Part shown: positions 7,777 through 16,534 of the stretch, in pieces
Layout: every line of letters starts with the position of its first letter
Position numbering within the stretch: position 1 is the first letter of the stretch
The notes under the pieces: model-generated
What the model was told of the DNA's origin: nothing
What the model saw: the letters and a program-made list of their open reading frames with translations, nothing else
The model's database searches: none
NCBI GenBank assembly: GCA_030526175.1
Contig: JAUNDJ010000008.1
Span: forward strand, 1-41,963
Direction: 5' to 3'
DNA length: 41,963 bases
Origin: Bacillota bacterium
GTDB lineage: Bacteria > Bacillota_I > Bacilli_A > Erysipelotrichales > Erysipelotrichaceae
Made by a program: the position numbers and the translations under genes

Positions 7777-9206
7777 GTACGTTCCTCCTTACAAATATCA
7801 ACTAATTCATACAAAGAATCAACCATACGGCAAGGTAAAACTTTTTCTAAAGCTTCTCTTTGGTTTTCATCTATTGTGTATCCAATAGAATAAGCTCCCA
7901 TGTTTTTTGCCGATAGAATATCACCAACATTATCTCCAACATAAATCAAATCATCATGTGAGACGTATAATCTATTACAAGCTTCTATCAATCCACTAGG
8001 ATCTGGTTTAGATTTTGGTAAATCTTCCATTCCTAAAACGATATCAAAATCTCCTAAATCACAAGTTTTTATTCCTTTTTCCACGACAAGTTTTCGTTTA
8101 TTCGAAACAATACCTATTGTCAATCCTTGTTTTCGAAGGGCATCTAACATTTCTCTTGCATGAGGCATAGGTTTTACATAATCATCGTGAAGCTGAATAT
8201 TGATTCGTTGATACACATCCCACGCTTTTTGTACACCTTCTTCATCAAAATATTTAGAAAAGGTGTCATGAAGTGTTGGTCCAAAAAAAGAATACAATTC
8301 TTCTTGTGATAAATTATGTTCCGGTAATAATTCTTTAAAAGTTCTACGAAACGTTTCAAAAATTAAAGGTTGCGAATCAATCAATGTTCCGTCTAGATCA
8401 AAAAGAACAATTGGTTTTTTATACAAATGAAACACTTTATGAAATACACCGAATAAACCAAGTACACCAATCACAATAAACGCAATGGAAATACATTGTG
8501 CCATTTTTAAAGGACCAATCATTAATGAATCTGTTCTTAACCCTTCAATAAAGAATCGTATCACTCCGTACCAAATAAAGTACATGAATCCACAATCACC
8601 TTTTTTTCTATAAAAATATTTACGAAATACAAAATAGATAAATAAAAAACCAACAATATTACCTACACTCTCATAAAGGAAGGTCGGTTCTCGATAAAGT
8701 CCATTAATGCACATTCTTTCTTTAATAAACAAAGGGAAATGATCGTAATAAGACTCTGGTACAACTGGTCCAAAAGCCTCTTGATTCATAAAATTCCCCC
8801 ATCTACCTAATGCTTGAGCAACGAAAACTTCAGGCATTAAACAGTCAAACATTCGCATAAAAGATATTCTTCTTTTCTTAAAATAAAGATATCCAAATAT
8901 TACTCCTGCTATCAACCCACCATGAATTGCCAAACCACCATTCCAAATCATCACAATCTCATTTAGATGGTGCTTGTAATACCCCCATTCAAATATTACA
9001 TAATAAATACGAGCCCCCAGAATCCCAATAAACAACATTGGAATTGCGAAATCTTCTAATAACTCTCGAGAATATCCCCATTTAGTTATAGTACGTTGTG
9101 CAATTAAATATGCAATATAAACTCCGGTTAATATACAAAGCGAATACCAGGTAATGGATAAACTACCAAAAGATACGAATATTTTAGGATCTGGAAAAAA
9201 ATGCAT
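7752..9206 (-). CDS. lgt: Fusion: prolipoprotein diacylglyceryl transferase + PpaX-like HAD phosphatase
   Basis: One 484-residue frame holds two complete proteins. Residues 1-262 are Lgt, the integral membrane enzyme that moves diacylglycerol from phosphatidylglycerol to the lipobox cysteine. It has several membrane helices, IHGGL, the signature GRWGNFMNQEAFG (134-146) and GLRTD (222-226). After a short basic link (HLYKK), residues 266-484 form a soluble HAD phosphatase with FDLDGT (269-274), a motif II in IGIVSNK, the KPDPSG lysine and GDNVGD. In Bacillus the PpaX pyrophosphatase gene lies just downstream of hprK-lgt, so PpaX is the likely identity of the second half. Start overlaps the hprK stop by one base (TAATG) behind GGAGG. 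Confidence 0.93.
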   Translation of the reverse strand: MHFFPDPKIFVSFGSLSITWYSLCILTGVYIAYLIAQRTITKWGYSRELLEDFAIPMLFIGILGARIYYVIFEWGYYKHHLNEIVMIWNGGLAIHGGLIAGVIFGYLYFKKRRISFMRMFDCLMPEVFVAQALGRWGNFMNQEAFGPVVPESYYDHFPLFIKERMCINGLYREPTFLYESVGNIVGFLFIYFVFRKYFYRKKGDCGFMYFIWYGVIRFFIEGLRTDSLMIGPLKMAQCISIAFIVIGVLGLFGVFHKVFHLYKKPIVLFDLDGTLIDSQPLIFETFRRTFKELLPEHNLSQEELYSFFGPTLHDTFSKYFDEEGVQKAWDVYQRINIQLHDDYVKPMPHAREMLDALRKQGLTIGIVSNKRKLVVEKGIKTCDLGDFDIVLGMEDLPKSKPDPSGLIEACNRLYVSHDDLIYVGDNVGDILSAKNMGAYSIGYTIDENQREALEKVLPCRMVDSLYELVDICKEERTWEDKSIW

Positions 9207-10150
9207 TATTCATCCTCCTTATTTTGCTCGATTTTTTCAATCGCTCGTTCTTCGAATTCAATAGCCGAATCCACACCTCTTTCTAACAATAAATAGTTAG
9301 ACACTGCAGTTTCAATAATTGTTGCCATAGGACGACCAATACTAACAGGAATTTCCATTTTCAAAATATTAATTCCAAGAATATTTGTCATAGCACGACC
9401 TTCAATTCCGATACGATCGTATTCTTCGTCATTGCTAAATTTTTTCAAGTCAATATGAAGACGAACACGAGCTTCTTTTGAATACGCATCGACACCAAAA
9501 ATTCGTGCAATATTAATAACACCAACACCTCGAAGTTCCATAAAACCTTCAATCATATCCGAAGTTTTTCCAACTAAAGTATTATGAATACGGAATACAT
9601 CCACTCGATCATCGCTAATCAACTGGTGTCCTCTTTTCATTAGTTCTAGAGCAATCTCACTTTTACCAATTCCTGAATGACCAGTAATGAGCACACCCAC
9701 TCCATAAACTCGCATTAATTCCCCATGAATCACTACAGAATCTGCCAAAGCTTCATCAAGGTAATTTGTAATATTCACGATTGCTGCGGTTGTAGCCGTA
9801 CTCGTACGAAAAACAGGGAAATTCTTTCGAATTGCGATTTCTTCCAAAATTTCTGGACACTCTAAATCTCGACAAATTAAAATTCCAGGCGTTTCGTCGT
9901 GCGTTAAAAATTCAAAAGCTTTTCGTTGTGAAATCTGATCCATTTCTGAATTAATATATTTCATTTCTTTGGCTCCTAATACGATAAATCGAGAAGGAAT
10001 CGTCGAAGGATAGTAACCTGTTAATTCCAAACCAGGACGATTGACATCCGCAATTTTCACGAAACGTTCTAAAGCCTTAGAATCTCCTGTTAAAATCTTC
10101 CAAGAAAAATTATTTGCCAAAGCAGATACTTTTATTTTGGTCATAATCAT
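9206..10150 (-). CDS. hprK: HPr kinase/phosphorylase
   Basis: Bifunctional enzyme that phosphorylates Ser46 of HPr, or removes the phosphate with inorganic phosphate giving PPi, and so drives carbon catabolite control. The 314-residue protein has the P-loop GHSGIGKS (157-164), conserved HGE at 143-145, ISDDRVDVFR and the signature ELRGVGVINI. Its ATG overlaps the uvrA TGA in ATGA; an ATG two codons in is an alternative start, with a slightly better distance from AAAGGAAA. The PPi it makes is the substrate expected for the PpaX domain encoded next door. Confidence 0.96.
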   Translation of the reverse strand: MIMTKIKVSALANNFSWKILTGDSKALERFVKIADVNRPGLELTGYYPSTIPSRFIVLGAKEMKYINSEMDQISQRKAFEFLTHDETPGILICRDLECPEILEEIAIRKNFPVFRTSTATTAAIVNITNYLDEALADSVVIHGELMRVYGVGVLITGHSGIGKSEIALELMKRGHQLISDDRVDVFRIHNTLVGKTSDMIEGFMELRGVGVINIARIFGVDAYSKEARVRLHIDLKKFSNDEEYDRIGIEGRAMTNILGINILKMEIPVSIGRPMATIIETAVSNYLLLERGVDSAIEFEERAIEKIEQNKEDE

Positions 10151-12972
10151 GGTTTCCTTTCTAATAACGGTTTTAAATATTTACCCGTATAGCTCTTTTC
10201 GCATTGAGCGACTTGTTCTGGAGTACCAGTTACTACAACTTCTCCGCCACCTTGACCACCTTCTGGTCCCATATCAATTAACCAGTCTGCACACTTAATA
10301 ACATCTAAATTATGCTCAATTACTAGTACCGTATCTCCATGTTCCACTAAACTCTGTAAAACCGAAATCAGTTTTTTAACATCACTGCTATGTAGACCCG
10401 TTGTAGGTTCGTCTAATACAAACAACGTTTTACCCGTTGCTTTTTTCTGAAGTTCGCTAGCTAATTTAACACGTTGTGCTTCTCCACCAGAAAGAGTAGT
10501 TGCGCTCTGACCCAATTTCACATAAGACAATCCAACATCACATAAAGTCTGTAATTTATGACGAATCTTAGAAACGTTCGAAAAGAATTGAACACCCTCT
10601 TCTACTGTCATTTCCAAAATATCCGCAATATTCTTACCCTTATACGTAACTTGTAATGTTTCTTCATTATAACGTTTTCCTTCACATTGTTCGCAAGGCA
10701 CATAAACATCTGGAAGGAAATTCATAGAAATACGTACAATTCCATCTCCCTGACAAGCTTCGCAACGACCTCCTTTGACGTTAAATGAGAATCGTCCTTT
10801 ATCAAAACCTAGCATTTTACTTTCTTTTGTTTGAGCAAATAAATCTCGAATATCATCAAACACACCAGTATACGTAGCTGGATTCGAACGAGGTGTACGA
10901 CCAATCGGATCTTGATCAATCTCTACAATTTTATCAATCTGATCCAACCCCTTAATCTCTTTACATTCTCCAGGTGTAATATGAAGTCTTCCCATACTTG
11001 CCTGAATTGTATGCGTTAATACTTCTGTCACAAGTGATGATTTTCCTGAACCAGAAACTCCAGTTACTACCGTCAATGTCCCTAGCTTAATATCTACACT
11101 TACATTCTTTAAGTTATTTTGAGTTGCTTTTACAATACGAATTTTTTTACCATTTCCTTTTCTTCGTGTTTCTGGAACATCTATTTTTTCTCTACCACTT
11201 AAATACGCTCCAGTAATAGAATCAGGACATGCCATAATATCTTCTGGAGTTCCAGTACAAATAATTTGTCCTCCATGAATTCCTGCACCAGGTCCTACAT
11301 CTACGATGAAATCACTAGCTCTCATTGTATCTTCGTCGTGTTCAACTACAATCAAAGTATTTCCTAAATCTCGCATTTCTTTTAATGCGCCAATTAAACG
11401 ATCGTTATCTCTTTGGTGAAGACCAATACTTGGTTCATCCAAAACATACATTACACCTGTTAATTTCGAACCAATTTGAGTAGCCAAGCGAATACGTTGT
11501 GCTTCCCCACCAGATAAAGTGCTTGCCACACGATCCATTGTAATATAACCCAATCCTACGGTATTTAAGAATTCTAATCGGCTCGTAATCTCCTTTACAA
11601 CCAAGTTCGCAATTTGAGCTTCCATACTTGTTAGTTCTAGATTTTTCATAAATTCATATGAATCAGCTATACTCATTTGCGTCCATTCATAAATATTTTT
11701 TCCACCAACACGTACAGCCAAAGCCTGCTTATTTAAGCGTGCTCCTTTACAAGTTGGACAAGTAGAGTCTGTAATAAAAGATGCATACCATTCTCTAGAA
11801 AATTTAGAAGTTGTCTCTCTAAATCTTCTTTCAATCATAGGAACAACACCTTCGATATATTCACTTTTCTTTTGAACAATTCCAGAGCGAGATTCTAAAG
11901 TATACGTAATCAAATCTGGACTTCCATATAAAATATAATCCAATTGATTTTTAGGAAGATCTTTAATCGGACATTCTTTATCAATGCCATAGAACTCAAT
12001 TAATGCATCCATTCTTTGCCATTCTAAATTTTCTGAATTCACGATATTCTTATAATAACGAATACCTCCTTCAGAAATCGATTTAGTACGATCTGGAATC
12101 AATAATTTGACATCCACTTTTTGTGTAATCCCTAATCCCTTACATTCAGGACACGCTCCAAGCGGAGCATTAAATGAGAATAATCTTGGTTCTAATTTTG
12201 GTACTGAAAAGCCACATTCTTTACATGCAAAATTCGAAGAGAATAGTGTTTCTTGATCATTCGTTAACAAAATCGCAAACCCGTCACTTAATCGCAATGC
12301 CGTTTCTAATGAATCGTGAAAACGTAATCGATTGTCTTTTTTTACAATACGATCGACTACAACATCGATATTATGCTTTTTATTCTTCTCTAAAACTTGT
12401 AATTCTTCAATATATTGGATTTGTCCATCCACACGAACACGAACATATCCTTCTTTTTGAAGCTTTTCTAATAAATCTTTATGCGTTCCTTTTTTTGCTG
12501 AAACAACAGGTGATAAAATCGTGCAACGAGTCCCATCTTCCAGCTCCATAATCTTATCAATCATCTCTTTGATTGTATTTCCTGTGATTGGAATATTATG
12601 TTCAGGACAATATGGAACACCAATTCGAGCATACATTAAACGCAAGTAATCGTATATTTCTGTTACTGTACCTACCGTAGAACGAGGGTTATTACTTGTT
12701 GTCTTTTGATCAATCGCAATAGCAGGTGATAATCCCTCAATTTGATCCACATCTGGTTTTTCACTATTACCCAAAAATTGTCGTGCATACGAAGATAAAG
12801 ACTCCATATATCGACGCTGACCTTCAGCATAAATTGTATCAAAAGCTAAAGATGTTTTCCCGGAACCACTAACTCCCGTCATAATCACAAACTTGTCTCT
12901 AGGAATCGTAAGATCGACATTTTTTAAATTGTTCTCTCTAGCTCCCTTGATTTTTATATATTTATTTTCCAT
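10147..12972 (-). CDS. uvrA: Excinuclease ABC subunit A
   Basis: DNA-damage recognition ATPase of nucleotide excision repair. The 941-residue length is typical. Two ABC modules are present: Walker A GVSGSGKTSL near residue 34 and GVSGSGKSSL near 640, each with an LSGGEAQR signature. Zinc-binding cysteine pairs occur in CKECG/CPECKG, CPTCKGAR and CEACQGDG/CEQCEGKR. GAGAGG lies ahead of the ATG. uvrB, its common neighbour, is not upstream; an AEC permease is. It is the first gene of a unit that continues into hprK by a 4-base overlap. Confidence 0.97.
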   Translation of the reverse strand: MENKYIKIKGARENNLKNVDLTIPRDKFVIMTGVSGSGKTSLAFDTIYAEGQRRYMESLSSYARQFLGNSEKPDVDQIEGLSPAIAIDQKTTSNNPRSTVGTVTEIYDYLRLMYARIGVPYCPEHNIPITGNTIKEMIDKIMELEDGTRCTILSPVVSAKKGTHKDLLEKLQKEGYVRVRVDGQIQYIEELQVLEKNKKHNIDVVVDRIVKKDNRLRFHDSLETALRLSDGFAILLTNDQETLFSSNFACKECGFSVPKLEPRLFSFNAPLGACPECKGLGITQKVDVKLLIPDRTKSISEGGIRYYKNIVNSENLEWQRMDALIEFYGIDKECPIKDLPKNQLDYILYGSPDLITYTLESRSGIVQKKSEYIEGVVPMIERRFRETTSKFSREWYASFITDSTCPTCKGARLNKQALAVRVGGKNIYEWTQMSIADSYEFMKNLELTSMEAQIANLVVKEITSRLEFLNTVGLGYITMDRVASTLSGGEAQRIRLATQIGSKLTGVMYVLDEPSIGLHQRDNDRLIGALKEMRDLGNTLIVVEHDEDTMRASDFIVDVGPGAGIHGGQIICTGTPEDIMACPDSITGAYLSGREKIDVPETRRKGNGKKIRIVKATQNNLKNVSVDIKLGTLTVVTGVSGSGKSSLVTEVLTHTIQASMGRLHITPGECKEIKGLDQIDKIVEIDQDPIGRTPRSNPATYTGVFDDIRDLFAQTKESKMLGFDKGRFSFNVKGGRCEACQGDGIVRISMNFLPDVYVPCEQCEGKRYNEETLQVTYKGKNIADILEMTVEEGVQFFSNVSKIRHKLQTLCDVGLSYVKLGQSATTLSGGEAQRVKLASELQKKATGKTLFVLDEPTTGLHSSDVKKLISVLQSLVEHGDTVLVIEHNLDVIKCADWLIDMGPEGGQGGGEVVVTGTPEQVAQCEKSYTGKYLKPLLERKP

Positions 12973-12997
12973 AATTTCATTCCTCTCGGTACATTAA

Positions 12998-13006
12998 ATT
13001 ATAACA
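12998..13006 (-). promoter_or_regulatory. Extended -10 promoter of uvrA-hprK-lgt::ppaX-trxB
   Basis: Minus-strand TGTTATAAT with the -10 at 12998-13003, about 25 bases upstream of the uvrA start. No good -35 and no SOS (LexA/DinR-type) operator was recognised. Confidence 0.55.
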
Positions 13007-13035
13007 CAGACATAATCAAATTCTTTCATGAATGC

Positions 13036-13062
13036 TTGAAAAAAGACGTGTCACCACGTCTT
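13036..13062 (-). terminator. Terminator of the AEC permease gene
   Basis: Minus-strand stem AAGACGTG/CACGTCTT with a GTGA loop (13043-13062), then a T-run. The stem begins on the base after the permease stop codon. Confidence 0.88.
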
Positions 13063-13986
13063 CTAAAGAATAAATAAAGATACAATCAACGGAATAGAGA
13101 CCACTGATAAAACAGTAGAAACAATGATATTCCGTGTAACTATAGCTTGATTTGCATCATATTGGGTTGCCAGCATTAAAACCATACTTCCAACAGGCAT
13201 ACCATTTGTGATAATAACGATACTTGCGATATATGGATCCACATTTAATGCTTTACATACCAAAAATGTAATCGTTGGAATCAACAACAATCGAACAAGT
13301 GCAAATAAATAAGAGCGCCAGTCCTGGATACTTTCTTTTAAAGGGTACATAGCCAAAGAAGAACCAATCATCATCATAGATAAAGGACTTGTCAATCCTC
13401 CAATACTATCAACCGTCGACAAAATAACATTTGGTAATTGAATTTCTAACAAGTAGATAAACAAAGCAACAAAAACCAAAATGAACCCTGGTGTTAATAA
13501 TTTTTTCATATCAAAAGAGAATTCCTCTCCAGTATTTTTATTCAAACAAATAACTCCATAAGTATATACAAAAAAGCTGAATGCCATATGAATCATTGCG
13601 GCATAAAACACAGCTTGATCATCTAAAACACTCTGAACAACGGGATATCCCATAAAACCAGTATTTGCAAATACACACATGCATTCATAAACTGGATAAT
13701 CCTCTTTCGGAAAAGGAAGAACGCGGCAGACTATTTTCCCAATCACAATAAACCCAAGATACATAACAATCCCAATACCAATCATCATTAACACAAGGTT
13801 TTTATCTTGATTCTCTACCGCACTAACACTAGAAATAACCAATAACGGACTCGTCAAATTTACGATCAATGATGATATCTTTTTATTCACATATGCATCA
13901 AAAACACCAAATTTATTTAATGCATATCCAGTAATAAGAATAATAAACAATTTAAGCATTGTTGTGATTACTACGTTAATATCCAT
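13063..13986 (-). CDS. AEC-family permease (auxin efflux carrier/malate permease type)
   Basis: 307 residues, almost entirely hydrophobic, with about ten predicted membrane helices arranged as two halves. N-terminal LKLFIILITGYALNKFGVF and C-terminal ITNGMPVGSMVLMLA resemble AEC-family transporters, which export or take up organic acids or other small molecules. The substrate cannot be read from the sequence. GGAGAGAG precedes the ATG. It is flanked by its own terminator and the parB terminator, so it appears to be transcribed alone, with a candidate -10 at 14010-14015. Confidence 0.85.
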   Translation of the reverse strand: MDINVVITTMLKLFIILITGYALNKFGVFDAYVNKKISSLIVNLTSPLLVISSVSAVENQDKNLVLMMIGIGIVMYLGFIVIGKIVCRVLPFPKEDYPVYECMCVFANTGFMGYPVVQSVLDDQAVFYAAMIHMAFSFFVYTYGVICLNKNTGEEFSFDMKKLLTPGFILVFVALFIYLLEIQLPNVILSTVDSIGGLTSPLSMMMIGSSLAMYPLKESIQDWRSYLFALVRLLLIPTITFLVCKALNVDPYIASIVIITNGMPVGSMVLMLATQYDANQAIVTRNIIVSTVLSVVSIPLIVSLFIL

Positions 13987-14009
13987 ATTCTCTCTCCTTT
14001 ATTTTCCCC

Positions 14010-14015
14010 ATTATA
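14010..14015 (-). promoter_or_regulatory. Candidate -10 of the AEC permease gene
   Basis: Minus-strand TATAAT about 25 bases ahead of the permease start, immediately past the parB terminator. No clear -35 was found. Confidence 0.4.
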
Positions 14016-14021
14016 TTAACA

Positions 14022-14062
14022 CAAAAAAGAAGCCATAAACTAATTTACAATTATGACTTCTT
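14022..14062 (-). terminator. Terminator of rsmG-parA-parB
   Basis: A 12-bp minus-strand stem with one wobble pair (14051-14062 with 14027-14038), a 12-base loop and six Ts. It starts 9 bases beyond the parB stop. Confidence 0.83.
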
Positions 14063-14071
14063 TATATTTCT

Positions 14072-14950
14072 TTATTTCTCTTCAATCAAATGTAAAACTT
14101 CAAGTAAGCGATTTAAATCCGCAATGTCTTCATAATGAATAGTGACATTATGTTCTCCAATTTTAACGGAAGTTTGAAAATGTTCTTCTAGCTTTCTTTT
14201 TGCTTCCTTCACAAAAGGATCCACCGGTGTTTTCGTTTTTACATCATCTTTATGTAATTTTTGCTTAACCAATTGTTCTACTTTTCGAACAGACATACCC
14301 TGAGCAATGGCTTGTTTGGCCACCTTACGAATTTCTTCTTCATTTTTCAAAGAAAGAAGAGCTCTAACATGCCCCATGCTTAATTGCTTATTAACAACGA
14401 ACTCTTGCACATCTTCAGGAAGTTTCAACAATCTTAATGTGTTTGTGATATGTTCACGTGATTTTCCTACTCGTTTCGCAAGCTGTTCTTGCGTATAATT
14501 CAGCTTTTTCAATAATTGTTCATACGCTTTTGCTTCTTCAATATCATTTAAATCTTCACGTTGAATATTTTCCAACAATGCGATTTCCATCATTTGTTGG
14601 TCATCAAATTCAACAATAATAGCTGGAATATCTGTTTTTCCGGCCATTTTTGAAGCACGTAAACGGCGTTCTCCAGCAATTAATTCATAACCAAGAATAC
14701 TCTTTTTTACTAAAATTGGAGTAAAAACACCATGTTGTGCAATGGAATCACTCAATTCTTTCAAGGATTCTTGATCAAATATTTTTCTAGGTTGATACGG
14801 GTTGGGACGTATTTCATCTACAGGAATTGTCAATTGGGTTTGTGTTTCTGTTTTAACTTCTCCATGCTGGATATCTTCTAACATTCTCGAAACATCTTGT
14901 CCAAAAAGAGAATCTAATCCTCTTCCTAATCTAGAATTACTACTGCTCAT
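14072..14950 (-). CDS. parB: Chromosome-partitioning protein ParB (Spo0J)
   Basis: CTP-dependent clamp that loads on parS sites near oriC and helps segregate the origin. The 292-residue protein begins with the common LGRGLDSLFG motif, has the ParB N-domain with GERRLRASKMAG, an HTH region (YTQEQLAKRVGKSREHITN) and a C-terminal dimer domain. AAAGG lies ahead of the ATG inside the end of parA, seven bases before the start. No perfect parS (consensus TGTTTCACGTGAAACA) was spotted in the window. Confidence 0.96.
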   Translation of the reverse strand: MSSSNSRLGRGLDSLFGQDVSRMLEDIQHGEVKTETQTQLTIPVDEIRPNPYQPRKIFDQESLKELSDSIAQHGVFTPILVKKSILGYELIAGERRLRASKMAGKTDIPAIIVEFDDQQMMEIALLENIQREDLNDIEEAKAYEQLLKKLNYTQEQLAKRVGKSREHITNTLRLLKLPEDVQEFVVNKQLSMGHVRALLSLKNEEEIRKVAKQAIAQGMSVRKVEQLVKQKLHKDDVKTKTPVDPFVKEAKRKLEEHFQTSVKIGEHNVTIHYEDIADLNRLLEVLHLIEEK

Positions 14951-14957
14951 CTTCTAT

Positions 14958-15725
14958 CTACCTTTCGTTTCTACTAATTATCTCTTCAGTTAATGCAGCA
15001 TACGCCTTTGCCCCATTTCCTTTTGGATCGTATTCAAAAATAGATTGTGTTCTACTTGGTGCTTCAGATAAAGTAACATTTCTTGGAATATGATTTTGAT
15101 AAACTTGTCCTGGGAAACTAGTTCTAACTTCTTGACTAACATCCACACTTAATTTTGTACGTATATCAAACATAGTCAAGAAAATTCCTTCAACACGTAT
15201 TCTCTTGTTATATGTTTGCTGTACCAAACGAATTGTTAACAATAATTGCGTAATCCCTTCTAAGGCATAATACTCACATTGTACTGGAATTAAGATACTA
15301 TCTGCCGCAGTCAATGCATTAATTGTAATCAATCCTAACGAAGGTGGACAATCGATTAAAATATAATCATATTTGTCTTTTACTTTATCTAATTGTTTCT
15401 TTAAAAACAACTCTTTTCCAGGCCCAACTTTTTCCATCATGGATTCGGCCCCTGCTAAACTAATATCACTAGGTAAAATATCAATAGGTGGAATCATTCT
15501 GTGAACAATCGCATCTTCAATATCCACTTTTTCAGAAATTACAGAAAACACCGTGTCCTTAATTTCTTGAAAAGGAATTAATCCATGGCTAGCATTTCCT
15601 TGCGAGTCAAAATCAACTAATAATACCTTTTTACCTAAATATCCCATTTTCGCACTTATATTCATAGCAGATGTTGTTTTTCCAACACCACCTTTTTGAT
15701 TCGTTATTGCGATAATTTTTCCCAT
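14958..15725 (-). CDS. parA: Chromosome-partitioning ATPase ParA (Soj)
   Basis: Deviant Walker A ATPase that binds DNA non-specifically as an ATP dimer, works with ParB in origin segregation and in Firmicutes modulates DnaA. The loop QKGGVGKTT is at residues 9-17 and the Walker B region reads DYILIDCPPSLG. 255 residues is normal for the family. The GGAGAG ribosome binding site is the last codons of rsmG, three bases from the ATG, so rsmG-parA-parB is one unit. It lies 17 kb from oriC, farther than in Bacillus. Confidence 0.96.
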   Translation of the reverse strand: MGKIIAITNQKGGVGKTTSAMNISAKMGYLGKKVLLVDFDSQGNASHGLIPFQEIKDTVFSVISEKVDIEDAIVHRMIPPIDILPSDISLAGAESMMEKVGPGKELFLKKQLDKVKDKYDYILIDCPPSLGLITINALTAADSILIPVQCEYYALEGITQLLLTIRLVQQTYNKRIRVEGIFLTMFDIRTKLSVDVSQEVRTSFPGQVYQNHIPRNVTLSEAPSRTQSIFEYDPKGNGAKAYAALTEEIISRNER

Positions 15726-15728
15726 AAT

Positions 15729-16427
15729 TTACTCTCCTAATGGTTTCTTTTTAATTTGCCCATAAGCACGAGGATATTTCTTAGGTGAATTTTTCACCTT
15801 TTTAAAATAGAAATTAACACGAGTTGCTTCCTCACTCTCAAACAACTCTTCTTTTTCCATTTGTAATCCTAATGTTTCAATGGCTAATTGGGCATTCTCT
15901 AATTCTTCTTTACCATTTTTTCCTTTTAGAGCTACCATTGTACCATTTTTTTGAACTAAAGGGGCACAAAGTTCTAATAAAATAGTTAATCTTGCCACAG
16001 CTCTAGCCGAGACAACTTCAAAAGATTCTCTATAATCTTTCGCAAAATCCTCTGCTCTCTGATCATAAACATTTACTTTCTCAAGCCCTAATTGTCTTAC
16101 TACTTCTTTTAAGAAAGTGCATCGTTTTTTTAACGGCTCAACCATATTTAATTCAATGTTTGGAAATAAGATCTTTACTGGAATTCCTGGAAAACCAGCT
16201 CCACTTCCTACATCACAAAGATTTGAGAAATCTAAATGTAAGAAAGGATAGACCGAATCATAAAAGTGCTTTTGCCAAATTTCCTCTTCTTCAGTAATAG
16301 AAGTTAGATTCATTTTTTCATTCCATTCTAACAATAAAGATTTATATTTTTCAAATTGTTCCATCTGCATTTCTGTAACATGGATATCTTCTTTTTCTAA
16401 TGTTTTAATAAATTCATTCTTATTCAT
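15729..16427 (-). CDS. rsmG: 16S rRNA (guanine-527-N7)-methyltransferase
   Basis: SAM-dependent methylation of G527 in 16S rRNA (old name gidB). The SAM motif CDVGSGAGFPGIPVKI and the later VVSARAVARL are diagnostic. The frame begins with GTG GTG ATG AAC ATG; I take the last ATG (16427) because GGTG lies at a suitable distance, giving 232 residues, but 16433 or 16439 are possible. It is the first gene of rsmG-parA-parB. The usual upstream partners mnmE and mnmG are missing here. Confidence 0.94.
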   Translation of the reverse strand: MNKNEFIKTLEKEDIHVTEMQMEQFEKYKSLLLEWNEKMNLTSITEEEEIWQKHFYDSVYPFLHLDFSNLCDVGSGAGFPGIPVKILFPNIELNMVEPLKKRCTFLKEVVRQLGLEKVNVYDQRAEDFAKDYRESFEVVSARAVARLTILLELCAPLVQKNGTMVALKGKNGKEELENAQLAIETLGLQMEKEELFESEEATRVNFYFKKVKNSPKKYPRAYGQIKKKPLGE

Positions 16428-16451
16428 GTTCATCACCACTTCTGAATTATA

Positions 16452-16500
16452 TCATATCCTTTCTAAAACTAAACTATATTTTATATTAACATTATTTATG
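16452..16500 (-). promoter_or_regulatory. Promoter region of rsmG-parA-parB
   Basis: The minus strand contains a perfect TTGACA just past the upstream terminator, with TAAAAT 15 bases further on, and a separate TATAAT close to the gene. Which -10 is used cannot be settled by eye; the spacing of the first pair is short. Confidence 0.4.
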
Positions 16501-16506
16501 TCAATA

Positions 16507-16534
16507 TAAAAAGAAAGCTTATTTCTAAGCTTTC
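16507..16534 (-). terminator. Terminator of the teichoic-acid cluster
   Basis: Minus-strand stem GAAAGCTTA/TAAGCTTTC with a GAAA loop (16513-16534), then TTTTTAT. The TAG stop of the last glycerophosphotransferase (16525-16527) lies in the loop and second arm. Confidence 0.88.

Noticed and set aside
9000..12000. Search for mobile elements, CRISPR repeats, tRNA or rRNA genes throughout, including here
   Set aside because: No transposase-like frames, direct-repeat arrays, tRNA cloverleaf sequences or rRNA motifs were recognised in the window.
14450..14470. A CACGTG core inside parB resembling a parS site
   Set aside because: Only the central six bases and part of one flank fit TGTTTCACGTGAAACA; CACGTG at 2120 and 32145 also lacks the flanks.
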